From [Limnothrix rosea] IAM M-220 (lineage in GTDB: Bacteria > Cyanobacteriota > Cyanobacteriia > Cyanobacteriales > MRBY01), in assembly GCF_001904615.1 (NCBI RefSeq), contig NZ_MRBY01000031.1, forward strand, positions 1 to 46,035: a DNA stretch of 46,035 nucleotides, read 5' to 3'. Positions within the stretch are counted from its first letter, which is position 1, and each line of letters begins with the position of its first letter. The position numbers were made by a program, and so were the translations under genes. The notes below the pieces were generated by a model. The model saw only the letters and a list, made by a program, of their open reading frames with translations. It was not told the origin of the DNA and ran no database searches. Positions 18,652 through 27,948 of this stretch are shown here, in pieces.

Positions 18652-21012
18652 GTGACTATTTCCCCCCAACTTAAATTAATTATCGACCAAACCCAACAGC
18701 TATTAACTTGGGCAAAAAACATTGAGGACAACAGTACTGATGTGTTTGCAGTGGCGCAGCACCTTACCCGTAAATTAGGGGCTCACTATCGGGCTGACGG
18801 GCTAACGGAGTTTGGTTTTTGGGTGCCTGATGCGAGTCGGGAGCCATTTTATCTGGAGGTTTTTACACCGCTGAATGCCATTGATTTTCGCCTTGCAAAT
18901 CAAGAGATCCAATGTCGTTTAGATCGGGTAAATCTTCCTCGCCAAGGGGAGTTTGTCTGGGGTGTTGTGGCGGGTTTACAGGCAGGCGATCGCCACCAAT
19001 CAGGTGCTTTCTATTGGCTACGACAGGGAGAAGATGATACTCCTGAAAACATTGTGCGCGATATTTTTGCCGATTCATTACCCTACGGAATTTTTGCGCC
19101 AGCAGAACTTTACAATATGGCGAAATTGCAGGGCGATCGCCGTGACCTTGAATATTTTCAAACAAATGCCGTTGTAAAACCGCCGACAAATATTTTGCAA
19201 ATTCATGTGGGCACAGCATCGAAAGAAGGCACCTTTGAGGGGTTGACCCACATTTACCAAAAGCTTTCCCAAAAACTGGCCAACAAACAAGTTTTAACCA
19301 CCGCCGAAAAAAATTATGTGGGGTTTGACGCGATTGAACTATTGCCCATTGAGCCAACGGTGGAGTATTTGCCAGAAGGAGAACTGATCAATCAACGCTT
19401 TTGGCAGGTGATGTCGGCATCAAATCGCTATCTACACATTAAGCTCCGTAAGCCTGACGTTAAAAATTGGGGCTACGATGACCCCATTATCGGAGCCGCG
19501 GCGGTGAGTCCGTCCCAACTGGGTAGTTTGCGTCCGACAGAAATTGTCGATTTTATTGCCACTGTGCACAACTTTTCCCAAGGTGCTATTCAAGTCATTT
19601 TTGACCTCGTGTATGGCCATCTCCATAACCAGGCTCTACTTCTGATTAATGCGCGATTTTGCCGTGGCGATAATATGTATGGTCAGGATACCAATCAGCA
19701 GCATCCCATGGTGCGGGCTATTTTACTGGAATTGGAGCGCCGTAAAATTAATCTCGGTGCCGATGGGATTCGCGTGGATGGCGGGCAGGATTTTCAAATT
19801 AAAGATGAGCGAGGCCGTCTCGACTATGACTCTGGTTTTCTCCTCGCCATGGGTGATGTAAAGCAGGAAATCGGCGGACATTGCCGCAAAATTTTAGCGA
19901 TTTACGAAGACGGCCGACCTTGGCCTAACTCTGGTTGGGAATTGAAGGCAACCTATCGCGATCTAATCGAGCAAAAACCGGATTGCTTTCAGTGGAGTCC
20001 GCTAATTTTTGAACATAATACGCCGACATTACAGGGCTTTTGGATACAAAAATGGGGGGATGTTTCCCGCACGATGTGGCAAGGCGATCGCTGGATTACG
20101 GGCTATGCCAATCACGATACGGTGCGCAAGGGCAACCAAATTGATACGAGGGCGACGCGTATTAATGAGTATTTTGGGGAAACTTTACCGGAGATTTTAC
20201 GAAATGCCTATGACAATCCTGCGACCCAGTTGTGGATTTATGGCTTTAGTCCGGGTATTCCCATGGACTTTCTTAATGCCCTAATGCATGCGCCTTGGGG
20301 TTTTTTCCGTAATACGGATGATCACTATGGGGTGAAGGTGGCGGCGGAGGAAATTGGTTTTTTTTACTGGCAAGTGACACCGGAACTGTACCAGCAGCCC
20401 TGGGCGTTTCGTCATTTAAAAGAGTTTGGGTTTCGCACCCTGAAGCAAGCCCGCCACTTACTTAAAACCTTTGAAAAGGCGATCGCCACTTTAGACTACG
20501 ACCTCGAAAAAATTGCCGAGTTTTGTCGGGCGCAATTATCCCCGAATTACCCGCGCCTCAGTTATCTCGATGTGACGCAGCTAAAACTCATTGCCACAGC
20601 CTTTGTGGAGGATGGCCACGCTGTTTCCCAAGTGCACCATTATTTCAACAATTTACCCCGCGATCGCTGCAATTTTAACTACGCACTGCGGCAATATCGC
20701 AAAAATCAGCCTTGGCTACAGCAAAATCTCTGCTTTGAGCAGGGTGATCGCTTTCACCATATGTCCGATGATAAACGCACGGTTTTCTATGGAATGCGTA
20801 CAAATCCGGTGACCAAAGAGCGTTTGGCTATGGTTGTCCATATGGCTGGTGCACCCATGACTGTCACCCTAGGGTCGTGGCTCTGTCTTGATCTCGCCCA
20901 ATGGCACTTGGCGATCGCCACCCCGGGTTTGGATATTGTGGAGACTACCGAGCTAGAGCGCATCAAACTGCGTAATGGTGAAGGTTTTATCATTACGACG
21001 GAACCACCCTAG
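18652..21012 (+). CDS. gghA: Glucosylglycerol hydrolase (Slr1670-like, GH13-type), paralogue 2
   Basis: This 786-residue protein is clearly homologous along its whole length to the gene before it (shared NYVGFDAIELLPIEPTVEY, VYGH, GQD, WITGYANHDTVRKGNQ). The catalytic set is complete: Asp376 in GIRVDGG, Glu419 in YEDGRPW and Asp489 in NHD. It is about 70 residues shorter, mainly because of gaps before the barrel and near the C-terminus. Translation starts at GTG 18652. It lies 102 bp upstream of glpK, which would phosphorylate the glycerol released. Different substrate preference or salt range from paralogue 1 is possible but unseen. Confidence 0.85.
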   Translation: MTISPQLKLIIDQTQQLLTWAKNIEDNSTDVFAVAQHLTRKLGAHYRADGLTEFGFWVPDASREPFYLEVFTPLNAIDFRLANQEIQCRLDRVNLPRQGEFVWGVVAGLQAGDRHQSGAFYWLRQGEDDTPENIVRDIFADSLPYGIFAPAELYNMAKLQGDRRDLEYFQTNAVVKPPTNILQIHVGTASKEGTFEGLTHIYQKLSQKLANKQVLTTAEKNYVGFDAIELLPIEPTVEYLPEGELINQRFWQVMSASNRYLHIKLRKPDVKNWGYDDPIIGAAAVSPSQLGSLRPTEIVDFIATVHNFSQGAIQVIFDLVYGHLHNQALLLINARFCRGDNMYGQDTNQQHPMVRAILLELERRKINLGADGIRVDGGQDFQIKDERGRLDYDSGFLLAMGDVKQEIGGHCRKILAIYEDGRPWPNSGWELKATYRDLIEQKPDCFQWSPLIFEHNTPTLQGFWIQKWGDVSRTMWQGDRWITGYANHDTVRKGNQIDTRATRINEYFGETLPEILRNAYDNPATQLWIYGFSPGIPMDFLNALMHAPWGFFRNTDDHYGVKVAAEEIGFFYWQVTPELYQQPWAFRHLKEFGFRTLKQARHLLKTFEKAIATLDYDLEKIAEFCRAQLSPNYPRLSYLDVTQLKLIATAFVEDGHAVSQVHHYFNNLPRDRCNFNYALRQYRKNQPWLQQNLCFEQGDRFHHMSDDKRTVFYGMRTNPVTKERLAMVVHMAGAPMTVTLGSWLCLDLAQWHLAIATPGLDIVETTELERIKLRNGEGFIITTEPP

Positions 21013-21114
21013 AGGCGGCGATCGCCCATTGATAACCTAATTTTTCAATATCTAACTTTTTTATAAACCACTTTTTTTTAACATCACCTAAAAAACTTTG
21101 ATTTGGGAGAAATA

Positions 21115-22623
21115 ATGGCAAACTCAAAATATGTAATGGCGTTAGATCTCGGCACAACTGGTAACCGAGCCCTCATTTTTAACGCAGCCGGCGACATCGT
21201 TGCCCAAGCCTACAAAGAATTACCCCAGCATTATCCCCAGCCCGGTTGGGTTGAGCATGATGGGATGGATATTTGGCAAGATGCCCAAACCGTGATGCAG
21301 CAAGCGATGCGGGAAAATAATATTGCTCCCACCGAGATTGCTTCCATTGGGCTGACCGTACAGCGCGAGACCTGTTTACTCTGGGATAAAACCACCGGCA
21401 AACCCCTCCACAACGCCATTGTGTGGCAAGATCGCCGCACCGCAGATTTTTGTAGCAAACTCAGTGCAGCAGGCAAAGCCAGTGCAATTTACGACAAAAC
21501 GGGTTTAGTCTTAGACGCTTATTTCTCCGCGACAAAACTCAATTGGTTATTGGATTGGGCGAAAAAAAATAGTGACATCAATTTAGACCATGTTCTTGCT
21601 GGAACCGTTGACACTTGGGCTTTGTGGAATCTCACTGGCGGCAAAGTTCACGCCACGGATCACAGTAACGCCAGCCGGACAATGTTACTCAATCTCAACA
21701 CGCAAAATTGGGATGCGGAACTACTGGATTTATTTGGAATTCCCGCGTCAATGATGCCCAAGGTGCAATCGAGTTTAGGCGTTTTTGGTTACACCGATCC
21801 CGCTTTATTCGGTGCAGAAATTCCCATTGCCGCCATCTTTGGGGATCAACAGGCAGCCCTCTATGCCCATGGTTGCGATCGCCCCGGTTTGTTGAAATGT
21901 ACCTATGGCACGGGGGCGTTTTTAGTGGCTCACACGGGTGATCAAATTACGCGATCCCAGCACAAACTGTTAACTACCATTGCCTGCACCCAGCTCAATG
22001 CCGATCAGACGAAAACCGAGGTGGGTTATGCCCTTGAGGGGAGCATGTTTACCGCTGGAGCTTGTGTCCAATGGTTGCGGGATGGTCTAGAAATTATTAA
22101 ATCTGCCAGCGAAACGGAAGGACTTGCTTTGTCTGTGCCCGATAATGGCGGCGCATATTTTGTGCCTGCCCTGAGCGGTTTGGGTGCGCCCCACTGGGAT
22201 ATGGCGGCAAGGGGAGCATTTCTAGGGATTACCCGTGGCGTTGGGAAAGCCCATATGGTTCGCGCAGTACTGGAGGCGATCGCCTACCAAGCCAAGGAAG
22301 TAGTTGACGCGATTAATGAAGATTCCGGCACACCGATTAAAGAACTTAAGGTCGATGGCGGTGCTTGCCAAAACAATTTTTTGATGCAGTTCCAAGCCGA
22401 TGTGTTGGGGATTCCCGTGGAACGTCCCGCCGTGCTCGATGCCACCGCCCAAGGCGCAGCTTTTGCCGCAGGTTTAGCCGTGGGTTTCTGGGATAGTTAC
22501 GAAAAACTGGTGGGCGATCGCCAAATTGATCGCGTATTTACCCCCGGTAACGGAGCCGCCGCCGCCCAAGCAAACTTTGCGACATGGCAAAAAGCCGTGG
22601 AACGCGCCAAAGACTGGATTTAA
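21115..22623 (+). CDS. glpK: Glycerol kinase
   Basis: GlpK phosphorylates glycerol to glycerol 3-phosphate. The 502-residue FGGY-family protein shows the N-terminal ATPase phosphate motif ALDLGTTGNRALIF, the substrate region GLTVQRETCLLWDKTTGKP with IVWQDRRT, the core GDQQAALYAHGC and C-terminal LKVDGGACQNNFLMQFQADV. The ATG at 21115 has GGGAG spaced 8 bp ahead; an upstream in-frame TTG at 21103 is less likely. Its position between gghA2 and ggpP points to recycling of glycerol from glucosylglycerol turnover rather than growth on glycerol. Confidence 0.96.
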   Translation: MANSKYVMALDLGTTGNRALIFNAAGDIVAQAYKELPQHYPQPGWVEHDGMDIWQDAQTVMQQAMRENNIAPTEIASIGLTVQRETCLLWDKTTGKPLHNAIVWQDRRTADFCSKLSAAGKASAIYDKTGLVLDAYFSATKLNWLLDWAKKNSDINLDHVLAGTVDTWALWNLTGGKVHATDHSNASRTMLLNLNTQNWDAELLDLFGIPASMMPKVQSSLGVFGYTDPALFGAEIPIAAIFGDQQAALYAHGCDRPGLLKCTYGTGAFLVAHTGDQITRSQHKLLTTIACTQLNADQTKTEVGYALEGSMFTAGACVQWLRDGLEIIKSASETEGLALSVPDNGGAYFVPALSGLGAPHWDMAARGAFLGITRGVGKAHMVRAVLEAIAYQAKEVVDAINEDSGTPIKELKVDGGACQNNFLMQFQADVLGIPVERPAVLDATAQGAAFAAGLAVGFWDSYEKLVGDRQIDRVFTPGNGAAAAQANFATWQKAVERAKDWI

Positions 22624-22645
22624 CGTTTTTTTATTTAGCGAAAAG

Positions 22646-22665
22646 TCCCCCTGTGTTAAGGGGGA
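22646..22665. repeat. GC-rich hairpin between glpK and ggpP
   Basis: TCCCCCT (22646-22652) pairs with AGGGGGA (22659-22665) across GTGTTA. The arm sequence resembles the 'agggggattta' intergenic repeats common in cyanobacteria. No T run follows, so it is more likely an mRNA-stabilising or REP-like hairpin than a strong terminator. Confidence 0.5.
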
Positions 22666-22710
22666 TTTAGGGGGAGCTCCCCATCACAATTATTGATTAC
22701 ACAGAGGTTT

Positions 22711-23958
22711 ATGATTTTCTCGCCGCTCCATGAGCAATCCTACTCCCTTAACCATGAGGCGTTTATTAAAACCCTCGCCACCACCGAAAATTTACTAATC
22801 ATCCAAGACCTCGATGGCGTTTGTATGGGTTTAGTGAAAGATCCCCTCACCCGCAAAATTAGCCCCGACTATATCCGTGCGACCCAGCAATTTGACAGCC
22901 ATTTTTTCGTGCTAACCAATGGTGAACACGAAGGACGACGGGGCGTTAACCGTATCGTTGAAAAAGCTTTTAGTAATGGTGATCAAGTTTCCTATTTACC
23001 CGGTTTAGCGGCAGGTGGTGTCCAGTGGCAAACCCGTAACGGCGAAATTTCCCATCCCGGTGTCACCCAAGCCGAACTTACGTTTTTGGCTTCGGTGCCG
23101 ATGTTTATCGAGCAAAGTTTAGCCACTTTTTTTGAAGAGCATTCAGACTATTTCGCCGAGTCAAAACGCAAGATGCTCGTTCAGGCGGCAGTACTTGATA
23201 ACCTTGTTTCTCCCACGGCAAATCTCAATGTTTTAGCAGAACATTTGCAGGACAATCTCGATATTTACCTGCAACTCCAAAAGGCGATCGCCGCCCTGAT
23301 GGATGACCTTTTAGACAAAGCCAAAGCACAAGACTTAGACAATAGCTTTTTCGTCCATTACGCCCCAAACCTAGGGCGGGACGACAACGGCAAAGAAATT
23401 GTGCGGTTTGCCACAGCTAGCGATTCCGGTACAACAGATTTCCAGTTTATGTTGCGCGGCGCGGTCAAAGAAGCAGGTGTGCCAGTGTTGCTCAACCATT
23501 ATTATCATCAGCGTACGGGCAGCTATCCCCTCGGTGCCGAGTTTAACGCTCGCCAAGCCCCCCAAGAAAATAGCGCGTTATTGCAACTCATAAAAGATAA
23601 TTTCGACCCAGCTTTGATGCCCCTAATCATTGGCGTGGGCGATACCATCACCAGCCAAATCGAACTCGATACTATCCGTCGCGGCGGTAGCGATCGCCTA
23701 TTTTTGCAACTAATCCAAGACATAGGCGCATGGGCAAAGAGCAGTAATCTTGTCACATACATCGACAGTTCCCAAGGCGAACTAAAAAACCGAATCCCCC
23801 TGACCCTCGATGAAATTAACGGCGAAATGAAAGTCGTAACAGGCGTAACCGATCCCGCCGATCCCCTACAGATCAACATCGCATTCCCCGGTGGCTTCCA
23901 GCAATACACCGCCGCTTTCCAAGAAGCCGCTAATTTACGCACCCAAGCGAAGCACTGA
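22711..23958 (+). CDS. ggpP: Glucosylglycerol 3-phosphate phosphatase (GgpP/StpA)
   Basis: GgpP removes phosphate from glucosylglycerol phosphate, the second and final step of GG synthesis. The 415-residue protein has HAD-like catalytic motifs: QDLDGVCMGL (motif I, DxD) near residue 33, VLTNGEH (motif II) and GVGDTITS (motif IV) near 310. Distinctive family stretches are YLPGLAAGGVQWQ, FFVHYAPNLGRD and GDSGTTDFQF-like SDSGTTDFQF. The ATG at 22711 has AGAGG upstream; TTG 22693 would add six residues. ggtA follows within 31 bp, the same ggpP-ggtA adjacency as in Synechocystis sp. PCC 6803. Confidence 0.94.
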   Translation: MIFSPLHEQSYSLNHEAFIKTLATTENLLIIQDLDGVCMGLVKDPLTRKISPDYIRATQQFDSHFFVLTNGEHEGRRGVNRIVEKAFSNGDQVSYLPGLAAGGVQWQTRNGEISHPGVTQAELTFLASVPMFIEQSLATFFEEHSDYFAESKRKMLVQAAVLDNLVSPTANLNVLAEHLQDNLDIYLQLQKAIAALMDDLLDKAKAQDLDNSFFVHYAPNLGRDDNGKEIVRFATASDSGTTDFQFMLRGAVKEAGVPVLLNHYYHQRTGSYPLGAEFNARQAPQENSALLQLIKDNFDPALMPLIIGVGDTITSQIELDTIRRGGSDRLFLQLIQDIGAWAKSSNLVTYIDSSQGELKNRIPLTLDEINGEMKVVTGVTDPADPLQINIAFPGGFQQYTAAFQEAANLRTQAKH

Positions 23959-23986
23959 TACCTGATCACTGATAACTGTTAACTGA
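23956..23986. repeat. Short CTGATAAC-type repeats between ggpP and ggtA
   Basis: The ggpP-ggtA spacer is built of variants of ACTGATAACTG (CTGATAC, CTGATCACTGATAACTG, TTAACTG). Such runs are widespread between cyanobacterial genes. The repeat begins at the ggpP stop codon and takes up the usual ribosome-binding region of ggtA, which has no clear Shine-Dalgarno. Confidence 0.5.
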
Positions 23987-23988
23987 CT

Positions 23989-25077
23989 ATGGCAAGCGTA
24001 ACCTTCGAACAGGTAACCAAACAATTTGGCGACTACACCGCCGTTAATAACCTAAATTTAGAAATTGCCGATGGAGAATTTCTGGTGTTTGTGGGGCCAT
24101 CCGGCTGCGGTAAAACCACGTCATTGCGGCTATTAGCAGGCTTAGAAACCATTAGCTCCGGTAACATCTGGATCGGCGATCGCCCCGTAAATCAACTGTC
24201 CCCAAAAGATCGTGACATTGCGATGGTGTTCCAATCCTACGCCCTGTATCCCCACATGAGCGTCTTTGAAAATATGGCCTTTAGCTTGCAATTGCAGGGC
24301 AATTCCAAAGCCGACATCAAAAAACGAGTCCAAAGTGCCGCAGCGCAGCTTGGCATCGAAACATTATTGCACCGTAAACCCAAAGAATTATCCGGCGGCC
24401 AACGGCAACGAGTGGCAGTCGGGCGGGCGATCGTGCGGCAACCAGCGGTTTTTCTGATGGATGAACCCCTATCGAACCTCGACGCAAAATTGCGGGTACA
24501 GGCGCGGAAGGAAATTAGTAAATTGCAACATGATCTCAAAACAACTTTTATTTACGTCACCCACGACCAAGTAGAAGCCATGACCATGGGCGATCGCATT
24601 GCCGTGATGAAAGACGGCATTTTGCAGCAAGTCGATAGCCCCGCCAATCTCTATAACAATCCCGCTAATAAATTTGTGGCGAGTTTTATCGGGAGTCCAG
24701 CCATGAACTTTTTTGAAATTGAGCAGACCACCGCAGCCGGTAATCCTGTCCTCAAAATTGGCGATCAAACCCTTCCTCTGCCTAGCTCAGTAAATCTTGG
24801 TAATAATCCTGTCACCCTCGGTATCCGTCCCGAAAATATTTACCACCCCCAATATTTGCCGCCGGATATTCATAGCATCAAAATCTCGGCGATCGTTAAC
24901 CTAATCGAAATGATGGGCAACGAACTCATCGTCTATTTACAAACCTCTGACAACATCGAATTTGTCGCGCGCATCGATCCTCGTGCTGAGGTGGCGGAAG
25001 GACAAGAGCTATCTTGGCTATTCGATACAGAGCGGCTGTACTTTTTTGATCGCGATATGGAAACCGTTCTAGCCTAA
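23989..25077 (+). CDS. ggtA: Glucosylglycerol ABC transporter, ATP-binding subunit
   Basis: GgtA powers uptake of glucosylglycerol (also sucrose and trehalose in Synechocystis), mainly recovering solute that leaks out. The 362-residue protein is MalK-like: Walker A GPSGCGKTT, Q-loop MVFQSYALYPHM, signature LSGGQRQRVAVGRAI, Walker B VFLMDEPLSNLD and H-loop YVTHDQVEAM. A C-terminal OB/TOBE region (about 240-362) contains LGIRPENIY. It sits between ggpP and ggtB, so here all four transporter genes are clustered, whereas in Synechocystis ggtA is apart from ggtBCD. Confidence 0.93.
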   Translation: MASVTFEQVTKQFGDYTAVNNLNLEIADGEFLVFVGPSGCGKTTSLRLLAGLETISSGNIWIGDRPVNQLSPKDRDIAMVFQSYALYPHMSVFENMAFSLQLQGNSKADIKKRVQSAAAQLGIETLLHRKPKELSGGQRQRVAVGRAIVRQPAVFLMDEPLSNLDAKLRVQARKEISKLQHDLKTTFIYVTHDQVEAMTMGDRIAVMKDGILQQVDSPANLYNNPANKFVASFIGSPAMNFFEIEQTTAAGNPVLKIGDQTLPLPSSVNLGNNPVTLGIRPENIYHPQYLPPDIHSIKISAIVNLIEMMGNELIVYLQTSDNIEFVARIDPRAEVAEGQELSWLFDTERLYFFDRDMETVLA

Positions 25078-25168
25078 GTATTTACGCTTATCGTGTTAGA
25101 GAAATCTTTTTTTGAAACTTCCTTAAAAAACCTTATTTAAATTTTTAATTCCATAATTTAATCTCACA

Positions 25169-26482
25169 ATGAAAACTTTCTTCTCTCAATTTCAGCTCAA
25201 CTCCACAGCGAAATACCTTACGCCTCTTTTAGCTGGGTCAATGCTCCTCGCTAGTTGCCAACCCGCAGATCAAGCCGGTGGCGGTGGCGGAGAAAATGAT
25301 CAACCCCAAGTGACAATTCTCGGCGTGATGATCGGCGAACAACAAGAAAAAGTTGAAGCCGCCCTTGCCCCCTTTACCGAAGAAACGGGCATTGAAGTAG
25401 TTTATGAAGGCACAGATTCCTTCGCCACAACCCTACCGATCCGTGTGGATTCCGGTAGCCCACCAGACTTAGCCATGTTTCCCCAACCCGGTTTGATGGC
25501 AGATTTTGCCCGCGAAGGCATGATGATTCCCCTCACCGAATTTATGACCGAGGAAGAGCTAGCCGCCGCCTATGATCAGGCATGGATTGATTTGGGGACA
25601 GTGGACGGTGATGTCTACGGTGCTTGGTATCGTGCCTCTGTGAAAAGTTTGGTGTGGTACAACCCTGAGCAGTTCGACGCGAATGGTTATGAAGTGCCGA
25701 TGTCATGGGACGAAATGCTGGCATTGAGTGACCAAATCGTATCCGAAGGAAAAACCCCTTGGTGTCTGGGTATGGAAAGTGGCGATGCAACGGGTTGGGT
25801 TGGTACGGACTGGGTAGAGGAAATTATGCTGCGAACAGCTTCCCCGGAAACCTATGACCAATGGATTAGCCACGAAATTCCGTTTAATGATCCGGCGGTG
25901 AAAAATGCCGTGGATAAATTCGGTGAGATTGCCCGCAATGAGGAGTATATTTACGGCGGCATGGTGGGTGCTTTGAGTACGCCTTTTGGGGATTCGATTC
26001 GGGGTTTATTTGGCGAAGAACCGAATTGTTACCTCCACAAACAGGGCAATTTTATCGCCGCATTTTTGCCGGAAGACATCGACACCGCTAGCGAAGTGGG
26101 AATTTTTCCTCTGCCGAGTATTGACCCTGCATATGGCTTGCCTGTGTTGGTTGCTGGAGATGTGTTTGGCATGTTTAACGACACCCCCGAAGCGCGACAG
26201 TTGATGGAATACCTCACCACAAAAATTCCCCACGAAGTTGCCGCAGAGCTGGGTGGTTATATTTCTCCCCGCAAGGATATTGACCCAGCCCTTTACCCTG
26301 ATGATTTGACGCGGGTGCAGGCAGAAATTCTTGATAATGCCGATGTCATTCGGTTTGATGCGTCGGATATGATGCCCGGTGCGGTGGGAACTGGCACATT
26401 CTGGTCGGGCATGGTGGACTATGTCGGCGGCACGGATGCAGACACGGTTTTACAGAACATTGAAGACAGTTGGCCAGAGTAA
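25169..26482 (+). CDS. ggtB: Glucosylglycerol ABC transporter, substrate-binding lipoprotein
   Basis: A 437-residue periplasmic solute-binding protein of the carbohydrate type. The N-terminus is a lipoprotein signal with lipobox LLASC and lipidated Cys30, followed by a Gly-rich linker. The mature domain has the usual two-lobe sugar-binding features (LGVMIGEQQEKVEAALAPF, GSPPDLAMFPQPG, WDEMLALSDQIV, SWCLG-like PWCLGMESGDATGW, FLPEDIDTASEVGIFPLPS). It follows ggtA by 91 bp and precedes ggtC. The gap after it contains GC-rich hairpins that could reduce read-through into the permease genes, a common way to make the binding protein most abundant. Confidence 0.93.
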   Translation: MKTFFSQFQLNSTAKYLTPLLAGSMLLASCQPADQAGGGGGENDQPQVTILGVMIGEQQEKVEAALAPFTEETGIEVVYEGTDSFATTLPIRVDSGSPPDLAMFPQPGLMADFAREGMMIPLTEFMTEEELAAAYDQAWIDLGTVDGDVYGAWYRASVKSLVWYNPEQFDANGYEVPMSWDEMLALSDQIVSEGKTPWCLGMESGDATGWVGTDWVEEIMLRTASPETYDQWISHEIPFNDPAVKNAVDKFGEIARNEEYIYGGMVGALSTPFGDSIRGLFGEEPNCYLHKQGNFIAAFLPEDIDTASEVGIFPLPSIDPAYGLPVLVAGDVFGMFNDTPEARQLMEYLTTKIPHEVAAELGGYISPRKDIDPALYPDDLTRVQAEILDNADVIRFDASDMMPGAVGTGTFWSGMVDYVGGTDADTVLQNIEDSWPE

Positions 26483-26489
26483 ATCAATC

Positions 26490-26572
26490 CTTCCTTGGGG
26501 AAGGTGCCGAAGGCGGAAGGGGTTGCGATAGTCTACGGAAACCCACCCCTTAATCCCCTCCCAAGAGGGGAA
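26490..26572. repeat. GC-rich hairpin repeats between ggtB and ggtC
   Basis: This stretch has a CCTTCCTTGGGGAAGG hairpin and, at 26555-26570, CCCCTC-CCAA-GAGGGG. The surrounding 'ccccttaatcccctccc' wording is a familiar dispersed cyanobacterial intergenic element. It may stabilise ggtB mRNA or attenuate transcription before ggtC. No T-rich tail makes it a clear terminator. Confidence 0.5.
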
Positions 26573-26634
26573 TTTAGTTAAGGCGTTTTTATCCGAAATG
26601 GTTCATTTTATGAACAATTGAATTGGGGGGAATA

Positions 26635-27612
26635 ATGGAAATTTTGTATCGAATTGGCTCAGTGGTGTTGGCGATCGCCCTCGGATGTGGCGGCGTAATT
26701 GGGCTATTTTATGGCGCAAATTTAGCGATTAATGCGTTGCCGAAACCGTGGAATAATCGTCTGTTGCCTTGGGTCTATATTTCACCAGCGTTGGCATTGC
26801 TGTCGGGCTATTTGATTTTGCCCACCATTCAAACCATTTACCTAAGTTTTTTTGATGGGCGATCGCAGAATTTTGTCGGGCTAAAAAACTACATCTTTGC
26901 CTTTACCGATCAGTCGATGCGGGTGGCTTTCAGGAATAATTTGCTGTGGCTAGTGTTGGTGACGGGCATTAGCGTCAGTTTGGGCTTAATTATCGCGGTG
27001 CTCGTGGATAAGGTGAAGTACGAGGCGATCGCCAAATCTCTGATCTTTCTCCCCATGGCGATTTCCTTTGTGGGGGCAAGCGTCATCTGGAAATTTATCT
27101 ACGCCTACAAACCCGCCGGCGATGCCCAAATCGGTTTACTCAATGCCGTGGTGGTGAGTTTAGGCTTTGAGCCCGTGGGCTGGCTGGTGGAAAGGTCAGT
27201 CAACAATTTTGCCCTAATTGCCATCATGATTTGGCTGTACACCGGATTTTGTATGGTGATCCTCTCAGCAGCAGTGAAAGGCATTCCCGAAGATGTGATC
27301 GAAGCCGCAAAAATTGACGGGGCAAATAGTTGGCAAATTTTCTTTCGCATCACCATCCCGATGATTCGCTCCACCATTCTTGTGGTCAGTACCACGGTGG
27401 TGATTTTGGTATTAAAAGTTTTCGATATTGTCTTTGTGATGACAGGCGGTAACCAAGGCACAGAGGTGATTGCCAGTCGTATGATCAAAGAAATGTTTAA
27501 CTTCCGCAACTTTGGGCGTGGGTCGGCGATCGCCGTGATTTTATTAATCCTGATTATCCCCGTGATGATTGGTAATATTCGTCGGTTTCGTACCCAAGAA
27601 AAACTGCGTTAA
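26635..27612 (+). CDS. ggtC: Glucosylglycerol ABC transporter, permease subunit
   Basis: A 325-residue inner-membrane permease of the sugar ABC type. Hydrophobic helices are evident near 8-30, 45-70, 105-130, 140-160, 200-220, 245-265 and 300-320. The EAA loop that contacts GgtA reads EAAKIDGANSWQIFFRITIP at about residues 222-241. Start choice: ATG 26635 follows GGGGGGAATA; TTG 26623 is in frame but lies inside that ribosome-binding sequence. It pairs with GgtD, whose gene is displaced about 1.1 kb downstream by a toxin-antitoxin unit and a small ORF. Confidence 0.93.
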   Translation: MEILYRIGSVVLAIALGCGGVIGLFYGANLAINALPKPWNNRLLPWVYISPALALLSGYLILPTIQTIYLSFFDGRSQNFVGLKNYIFAFTDQSMRVAFRNNLLWLVLVTGISVSLGLIIAVLVDKVKYEAIAKSLIFLPMAISFVGASVIWKFIYAYKPAGDAQIGLLNAVVVSLGFEPVGWLVERSVNNFALIAIMIWLYTGFCMVILSAAVKGIPEDVIEAAKIDGANSWQIFFRITIPMIRSTILVVSTTVVILVLKVFDIVFVMTGGNQGTEVIASRMIKEMFNFRNFGRGSAIAVILLILIIPVMIGNIRRFRTQEKLR

Positions 27613-27687
27613 TGACGTTCACTGCTCAAATGAGTATGCCACTCTGAATTAGAAACATTGCCTAAAAAACGTGTTTGGAAAAGCGTA

Positions 27688-27948
27688 ATGACACTTAAAG
27701 AAAAACTCCATCAAATTATCGATAGTGCTGACGAAAATAGCCTTCAAGTTCTGTGGCAATTTTGGCAACAAAACCAGCACCAATCTTTAGAGCTTACTGC
27801 CGTCCCGCTTGACTCTGTTGACTTGAGTCCCTTCGAAGAGACCAATGGTTTACTCATCATTAAAGAAGCATACGATGTTAATTTAGACAAAACGGATTGG
27901 GTGGAAATTTCTAGAGAAGAACGTCTTCAGCAAATTATGGAGCTATGA
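27688..27948 (+). CDS. Putative antitoxin of a PIN-domain toxin-antitoxin pair
   Basis: An 86-residue small acidic protein directly upstream of a PIN-domain gene. Its TGA stop overlaps the toxin's ATG by 4 bp (ATGA at 27945-27948), the translational coupling typical of TA pairs. The C-terminus WVEISREERLQQIMEL resembles the R-D/E-E-R-I tail of cyanobacterial antitoxins that sit before VapC-like toxins. The N-terminal half (LKEKLHQIIDSADENSLQVL) is helical. ATG 27688 is preferred over an in-frame TTG at 27658. No classical ribbon-helix-helix or AbrB fold is evident by eye. Confidence 0.7.
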   Translation: MTLKEKLHQIIDSADENSLQVLWQFWQQNQHQSLELTAVPLDSVDLSPFEETNGLLIIKEAYDVNLDKTDWVEISREERLQQIMEL

